From Sporolituus thermophilus DSM 23256 (GTDB lineage Bacteria; Bacillota; Negativicutes; Sporomusales; Thermosinaceae), in the NCBI RefSeq assembly GCF_900102435.1, contig NZ_FNBU01000012.1, forward strand, positions 23,630-87,629: a DNA stretch of 64,000 bases. Reading direction: 5' to 3'. A program made the position numbers and the translations under genes. Of this stretch, positions 59,721-64,000 are shown one piece after another (the first letter of the stretch is position 1; every line of letters starts with the position of its first letter). A model generated the notes under the pieces. That model searched no databases, was not told the DNA's origin, and saw only the letters and a list, made by a program, of their open reading frames with translations.

Positions 59721-61124
59721 ATGGAAGTATTAGGTATCATTTTGAGTTTAGCACTACTGATGTTTTTTGCCTATCGGGGGTTTTCCGTTATCTTATTTGC
59801 GCCGGTTTTCGCACTATTGGCTGCCTCGATGCAAGGTTTGTCCGTCATGCCCTCATACACGGAATTGTTCATGGGTAAAGCTGTAACCTATATTAAATCA
59901 TTCTTCCCGGTATTCCTGCTGGGCGCCGTTTTTGGCAAAGTGATGGAAGACACCGGTCTGGCCAAATCTATTGCTCACGCTATCGTCCAGGGACTAGGAA
60001 AAGAGCGGGCTATCCTGTCGGTAGTATTGGCCGGTCTGGTCTTAACCTATGGCGGCGTCAGCCTGTTCGTCGTGGTCTTTGCCGTCTATCCCTTTGCCTG
60101 TGCTTTGTTTAGAGAAGCCGATATTCCCAAGCGGTTAATCCCGGGCTGTATCGCTCTTGGCGCTTTCACCATTACGATGACCTGTATTCCCGGTACACCG
60201 CAAATTCAAAACGTAATCCCGGCTAACTTTTACGGAACTACCATCTATGCCGCGCCCATTACCGGCCTGTTTGCCTCGGTTGGCATCCTCGGCCTCGGCC
60301 TAGCCTGGCTGGAATACCGGCGCAAACAAGCGGCGGCAGCCGGCGAAGGCTATGGCAACCATACGCTGAACGAACCGGAAGTAAAAGATTATTCCGATCT
60401 CCCGCCCTGGCAGCTCGCCTGCCTTCCCTTGTTAGCCGTCCTCGTAATTAACTACATCATGACAAACATGGTCGCCTGGGATCCTGATATCTTAAAATCG
60501 TTCCAGGCCATGAAACTGCCGCTTGTTGCCCCCGCCGTCAAGAACGTGCTTGGCATTTGGGCCTTGATTATCGCGTTGGTGTGCGGCATTGTCTTAGCCG
60601 TGGCCATTGGCTACAAACGCCTTCCCGCCGGCGGCGGTCTCGCCAAGTCTCTCAACGCCGGCGCGATTGGCTCTTTATTGGCCATAATGAACACCGCGTC
60701 CGAGGTCGGCTACGGCAACGTCATCGCTTCCCTGCCCGGCTTTAAAGCAATAGCTAATTTTCTCTTAAGCATCAAAATTGGCGGAACTCCGCTCGTGTCC
60801 GAAGCCGTCACCGTTAACGTCCTAGCCGGTATTACCGGCTCGGCTTCCGGCGGTATGTCGATCGCCCTGGACCTTATGGCCAAAGACTGGCTGGCCTGGG
60901 CAAACTCGGTTGGGCTTTCCCCCGAACTCCTCCACCGGATTGCCTCTATCGCCTCGGGCGGCCTTGACACCCTGCCACATAACGGCGCGGTTATCACCCT
61001 TCTCGCGGTTTGCGGTCTAACCCATAAAGAATCTTATCTTGACATCTTTATGGTGGCCACCCTTATCACTGTTACTATGGGCTTTGTCGCTATTCTGTTC
61101 CACGCTGTTACCGGTCTTGTCTAA
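59721..61124 (+). CDS. GntP-family permease
   Basis: An inner-membrane carrier of 467 residues with about twelve membrane segments; family stretches include GKVMEDTGLAKSIAH, GGVSLFVVVFAVYPFA, GASTVNVLAGITGSASGG-like VNVLAGITGSASGGMSIALD and SGGLDTLPHNGAVITLL. This last group is the form seen in permeases for short-chain hydroxyacids or fatty acids rather than gluconate. ATG at 59721 follows AAGGAGG. It is expressed from a sigma-54 promoter and faces the acyl-CoA cluster, so it may import a short organic acid (inference). Confidence 0.9.
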   Translation: MEVLGIILSLALLMFFAYRGFSVILFAPVFALLAASMQGLSVMPSYTELFMGKAVTYIKSFFPVFLLGAVFGKVMEDTGLAKSIAHAIVQGLGKERAILSVVLAGLVLTYGGVSLFVVVFAVYPFACALFREADIPKRLIPGCIALGAFTITMTCIPGTPQIQNVIPANFYGTTIYAAPITGLFASVGILGLGLAWLEYRRKQAAAAGEGYGNHTLNEPEVKDYSDLPPWQLACLPLLAVLVINYIMTNMVAWDPDILKSFQAMKLPLVAPAVKNVLGIWALIIALVCGIVLAVAIGYKRLPAGGGLAKSLNAGAIGSLLAIMNTASEVGYGNVIASLPGFKAIANFLLSIKIGGTPLVSEAVTVNVLAGITGSASGGMSIALDLMAKDWLAWANSVGLSPELLHRIASIASGGLDTLPHNGAVITLLAVCGLTHKESYLDIFMVATLITVTMGFVAILFHAVTGLV

Positions 61125-61143
61125 TACCCAAAAAACTACTAAA

Positions 61144-61174
61144 AACCTGTACCGCGCGTTAGCACGGTACAGGT
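61144..61174. terminator. Bidirectional terminator between permease and crotonase
   Basis: AACCTGTACCG and CGGTACAGGTT pair, with A5 on the left and T7 on the right, so both convergent units end here. Confidence 0.93.
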
Positions 61175-61188
61175 TTTTTTGTCTTAAG

Positions 61189-61974
61189 CTATTTGCCGGT
61201 AAAGTTGGCTTTACGCTTTTCGACAAAGGCTGTCATGCCTTCCTTCTGGTCGGCGGTAGCAAAGCAAAGACCGAAGACTTCCGCTTCGTAAGCTACGGCG
61301 GATTGAAGATCCATGTCCATGCCTTCGTTGACGGCCGCCTTGCACAGCTGGACTGCCACCGGCGCCCGGGACATAATTTTCTGGGCCATAGCCTTAGCCG
61401 TCGCCATCAGTTCTTCGGGTGGAACCACCTTATTGACCAAACCAATCCGATAAGCTTCGGCCGCATCAATCATATCGCCGGTGAACAGAAGCTCTTTAGC
61501 CCGCCCTTTGCCGATCAAACGGGGCAGACGCTGTGTACCGGCAAAACCAGGGGTAATCCCAAGGGTGACTTCCGGTTGCCCGAATTTTGCTTTGTCTGAT
61601 GCAATCCGGATATCGCAGGCCATGGCTAATTCACAGCCGCCGCCCAGGGCGAAACCGTTAACAGCCGCAATAACCGGTTGCGGCAAGTTTTCCAGCTTGT
61701 CAAAGACCGCTTGCCCCAATTTACCCCAGTTGCGTCCTTCAACGGCTGACATTGATTGCATTTCCGTGATGTCAGCGCCGGCGACAAACGCCTTTTCACC
61801 GCTACCAGTTATGATAACAACTTTTACGGAAGAATCTTGGGCAATGACATCAAGAAGTTCGTTCAGTTCGCGCATGGTCGCCCCATTAAGAGCGTTAAGC
61901 GCTTTGGGCCGGTTTATCGTGATAATACCGATCCCGCCGTCAACCTCATACAGAAGGTTTTGATACTCTTTCAT
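61189..61974 (-). CDS. Enoyl-CoA hydratase / crotonase
   Basis: Hydrates crotonyl-CoA or related 2-enoyl-CoA. It has 261 residues with the crotonase signature AVNGFALGGGCELAMACDIRIAS (oxyanion hole and catalytic Glu), EVTLGITPGFAGTQRLPRLIG (second Glu) and VAVQLCKAAVNEG. ATG at 61974 follows GGCGG by eight bases; GTG at 61983 is the longer alternative. It is 32 bases after hbd; together they interconvert acetoacetyl-CoA and crotonyl-CoA in butyrate-type metabolism. Confidence 0.93.
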   Translation of the reverse strand: MKEYQNLLYEVDGGIGIITINRPKALNALNGATMRELNELLDVIAQDSSVKVVIITGSGEKAFVAGADITEMQSMSAVEGRNWGKLGQAVFDKLENLPQPVIAAVNGFALGGGCELAMACDIRIASDKAKFGQPEVTLGITPGFAGTQRLPRLIGKGRAKELLFTGDMIDAAEAYRIGLVNKVVPPEELMATAKAMAQKIMSRAPVAVQLCKAAVNEGMDMDLQSAVAYEAEVFGLCFATADQKEGMTAFVEKRKANFTGK

Positions 61975-62006
61975 GCTGTTCACCGCCTGTATTTATTGAT
62001 ATGTAT

Positions 62007-62861
62007 TTATTTATAATCATAGAAGCCCTTGCCGGTCTTGCGGCCCAGATAACCGGCCTGCACCATCTTGCGCAGCAGCGGGCAGGGACGGTATTTCGGG
62101 TCGCCATAACCCTGATACAGTACTTCCATAATATATAGCACCGTGTCGTTGCCGATAAGGTCGGACAGGGCGAGCGGGCCCATGGGATGATTGAAGCCAA
62201 GCTTCGCTACATTGTCGATATCTTCAGCGCTGGCGACGCCTTCCATGAGCGTGTAAACGGCCTCGTTAATCATCGGCATCATAATGCGGTTGCCGACAAA
62301 GCCGGGGAAATCGGAGACCTTCACTGGCGTCTTGCCGAGCCGTTCGGCCAGTGCTTTCACGGCGGCAAAGGTTTCTTCGCTGGTAGCGAGGCCGTTGATT
62401 ACCTCGACCAATTTCATAACCGGCGCCGGATTAAAGAAATGCATGCCGATGACTTTGTCCGGACGTTTGGTCGTGGCGGCAATCGCCGTTATCGGCAGCG
62501 ATGACGTATTGGTCGCAAGGATGGTGTGCGGGGGACATAGCCGGTCCAGCGTTTGGAAAATATCCCGTTTGATGTCCATGTTCTCCACTGCGGCCTCAAC
62601 CACCAGGTCGACATTACAAGCTTCAGCGGTAAAATCAACGATCCCCTGAATACGGTTCATGACCGCGGCTTTTTCTTCAGCTGTCATCTTCCCCTTTTCT
62701 ACCGCTTTACTCAGGTTTTTGTCGATGCCGCCAATACCTTTCTGCACAAACTCCGGCTTAATGTCGCGCAGCACCACTTCCAAACCGCCTTGCGCCATTA
62801 CCTGGGCAATACCGCTGCCCATTTGGCCGGCTCCCACAATAAGAACCTTTTTGAATTCCAT
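62007..62861 (-). CDS. hbd: 3-Hydroxybutyryl-CoA dehydrogenase
   Basis: Reversibly oxidises 3-hydroxyacyl-CoA with NAD(P). It has 284 residues, with Rossmann motif [21 protein letters not shown], catalytic His-Glu region [17 protein letters not shown] and the C-terminal [19 protein letters not shown]. Length and motifs fit the clostridial Hbd type. ATG at 62861 follows GGGAGGAG. A large hairpin separates it from the upstream hydratase gene. Confidence 0.94.
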   Translation of the reverse strand: MEFKKVLIVGAGQMGSGIAQVMAQGGLEVVLRDIKPEFVQKGIGGIDKNLSKAVEKGKMTAEEKAAVMNRIQGIVDFTAEACNVDLVVEAAVENMDIKRDIFQTLDRLCPPHTILATNTSSLPITAIAATTKRPDKVIGMHFFNPAPVMKLVEVINGLATSEETFAAVKALAERLGKTPVKVSDFPGFVGNRIMMPMINEAVYTLMEGVASAEDIDNVAKLGFNHPMGPLALSDLIGNDTVLYIMEVLYQGYGDPKYRPCPLLRKMVQAGYLGRKTGKGFYDYK

Positions 62862-62929
62862 TGTTAACTCCTCCCTTAATTTATAATTAATAAAAAATTA
62901 CTAAATTCACATATGCCTTAAAACGGCGA

Positions 62930-62971
62930 AACCCGGCGCCATTTTGCCTAGCGGCAAAACGGCGCCCGGTT
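62930..62971 (-). terminator. Large intercistronic hairpin, terminator-like
   Basis: Two long arms (AACCGGGCGCC with a GTTTTGCC extension) pair around GCTA on the minus strand. The following bases are TTTCGCCGTTTT, not a clean T run, so it may only partly terminate and set unequal expression of hbd-crotonase versus the upstream genes. Confidence 0.6.
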
Positions 62972-62976
62972 TTCCT

Positions 62977-63393
62977 TTACTTCTTCATAACCGTTGCCTT
63001 GCCGTCCACTACGACAACGCCGTCCTGGTTGGTGACAGTTGTTTTAAGGATAATGCGGTTTTTGCCTTCAATCTTTTCAAGGACCTCAACAGTAGCGGTA
63101 ACGGTATCGCCGATTTTCACCGGCGCCTTAAAGGCAAGTTCCTGCGCCAGATAAATGGTATTCATGCCCGGCAGAGCCGTGCCGAGAACGGCGGAAATAA
63201 AGCCGGCTGACAGCATGCCATGAGCGATTCGCTCTTTGAACATGGTTGTCTTGGCAAACTCAGAATTTACATGAACGGGATTGAAATCGCCCGTCAGTCC
63301 GGCGAAGGTATAAACGTCATACTCGGTAACCGTCTTGGACATACTAGCCTTGTCGCCAATTTTTATGTCCTCAAACTTTACGTCCTGAACCAC
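62977..63393 (-). CDS. (R)-specific enoyl-CoA hydratase, MaoC/PhaJ-like
   Basis: A single hot-dog domain of 138 residues with the hydratase-2 motif AGLTGDFNPVHVNSEFAKTT (Asp and His catalytic, about residues 31-50) and GMLSAGFISAVLGTALPG. It hydrates crotonyl-CoA to (R)-3-hydroxybutyryl-CoA, complementary to the (S)-specific crotonase downstream. Start is GTG at 63393 after GGAGGATCTT. It lies 20 bases after etfA. Confidence 0.9.
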   Translation of the reverse strand: MVQDVKFEDIKIGDKASMSKTVTEYDVYTFAGLTGDFNPVHVNSEFAKTTMFKERIAHGMLSAGFISAVLGTALPGMNTIYLAQELAFKAPVKIGDTVTATVEVLEKIEGKNRIILKTTVTNQDGVVVVDGKATVMKK

Positions 63394-63413
63394 AAGATCC
63401 TCCTCCTTTGCGC

Positions 63414-64000
63414 TTAGGCTTGCTTAATTTTACGGAACTCCTCAGTTAATATCGGCAGAACTTCCAGGACATCCCCGACGATGCCGTAATCGGCCACTTT
63501 GAAGATCGGCGCGTCCGGATCTTTGTTGATGGCGATTATAACATCCGAAGAGGACATGCCGGCTAAATGCTGGATGGCGCCGGAAATACCGCAGGCAAAG
63601 TATATTTTGGGACCTACCGTTTTTCCGGTTTGGCCGACCTGATGCAGCGCAGGCTTCCAACCGGCGTCTACGGCCGCACGGGAGGCACCGACCGCGCCAC
63701 CCAAAACTTCGGCCAGTTCTTCGACCAACTTGAAGTTTTCCGGAGCACACATGCCGCGGCCGCCGGATACGATTATTTCCGCTTCTTCAAGGTTGCAGGA
63801 AGCGGTGCATACCTGAATGATATCGATAAGCTTGGTGCGAATGTCTTCCGGTTTCACCTTGCTGGCAACACGGATAATTTCGCCGGTCCGCGAGTAGTCG
63901 GGAACGGGCCGCTTGAATACTTTCGGCCGTACCGTACCCATTTGCGGGCGGTGATCCGGACACAAAATGGTCGCCATAATATTGCCGCCGAACGCCGGGC
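63414..64000 (-). CDS. etfA: Electron transfer flavoprotein, alpha subunit (5' end beyond window)
   Basis: The C-terminal ~195 residues of EtfA. They carry the FAD domain signature: [66 protein letters not shown] and [20 protein letters not shown]. Upstream residues PAFGGNI at the window edge show that the gene continues. It shuttles electrons from acyl-CoA dehydrogenases. It heads the visible part of etfA-hydratase-hbd-crotonase. Confidence 0.95.
   Translation of the reverse strand, partial: PAFGGNIMATILCPDHRPQMGTVRPKVFKRPVPDYSRTGEIIRVASKVKPEDIRTKLIDIIQVCTASCNLEEAEIIVSGGRGMCAPENFKLVEELAEVLGGAVGASRAAVDAGWKPALHQVGQTGKTVGPKIYFACGISGAIQHLAGMSSSDVIIAINKDPDAPIFKVADYGIVGDVLEVLPILTEEFRKIKQA

Overview
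The window reads as a chromosomal segment of an anaerobic, diderm Firmicute of the Negativicutes, most like Sporomusaceae (a Thermosinus/Sporomusa-type organism). This is inferred from gene content: a PyrR-attenuated pyrimidine cluster, a TPP-riboswitch cytX, hybrid cluster protein, a four-subunit 2-oxoacid:ferredoxin oxidoreductase, an electron-transferring flavoprotein/beta-oxidation cluster, sigma-54 regulation, CCA-encoding tRNA genes and two likely selenocysteine genes. Base composition looks even, and I see no insertion sequence, prophage, CRISPR array or rRNA.

Layout. 1-9,616 (minus): de novo UMP synthesis. carA-carB, pyrK-pyrD-pyrF-pyrE and pyrB lie in three transcription units, each with a -35/-10 promoter and a leader ending in an attenuator. 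The pyrK and pyrB leaders each carry two complete PyrR hairpin/terminator modules in series; the carA leader keeps the terminator but its PyrR element is diverged. A Trp-Gly-Asp tRNA operon sits between pyrE and pyrB. 9,632-12,400: an AbgA-like amidohydrolase with a DcuC-family carrier. 12,500-12,812: two tRNA-Leu genes. 12,829-20,600: a peptide-binding lipoprotein, lytic transglycosylase, coaE-mutM-polA and an L,D-transpeptidase. 20,670-22,121: an orphan PAS histidine kinase behind an unusual leader or small RNA. 22,185-28,013: transporters, NamZ-type muramidase, tRNA-Leu(CAA), a zinc protease, a C_GCAxxG_C_C protein and an old-yellow-enzyme oxidoreductase. 28,022-30,300: hcp with CRP/FNR-type palindromes, then small membrane proteins.

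30,417-36,900: a DapA-family lyase, a HesB-like protein with an in-frame UGA at a cysteine position, an MFS transporter, TPP riboswitch-cytX, an HPP protein and a sugar-nucleotide-type epimerase. 36,951-44,302: an operon with a bacterial CDC48-type AAA+ ATPase, a four-subunit 2-oxoacid:ferredoxin oxidoreductase whose alpha subunit has YPIRP in place of YPITP and resembles oxalate oxidoreductase, and a lactate-permease-family carrier. A DcuS/CitA-type two-component pair follows; its kinase seems to start at an AUU codon. 47,345-54,586: TauE/SafE exporter, D-amino-acid aminotransferase, a peroxiredoxin with UGA at the peroxidatic cysteine and a frameshift, EamA transporter, acyltransferase, methyltransferase and an unknown helical protein. 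54,604-59,400: pyruvate kinase, a small signalling-type protein, a CBS-PAS-PAS-AAA+-Fis sigma-54 activator split by a T8 frameshift, and an isochorismatase-like hydrolase. 59,608-64,000: a GntP-family permease behind a textbook sigma-54 promoter, facing a minus-strand etfA-(R)-hydratase-hbd-crotonase cluster for acyl-CoA metabolism.

Most unusual points: the two UGA-containing redox genes, the serial PyrR attenuators, the oxalate-oxidoreductase-like enzyme beside CDC48, and the likely AUU start. Indels in short homopolymers (T8, GGG, possibly G6) suggest that either draft-sequence errors or slippage affect some genes, so broken frames should be read with care.
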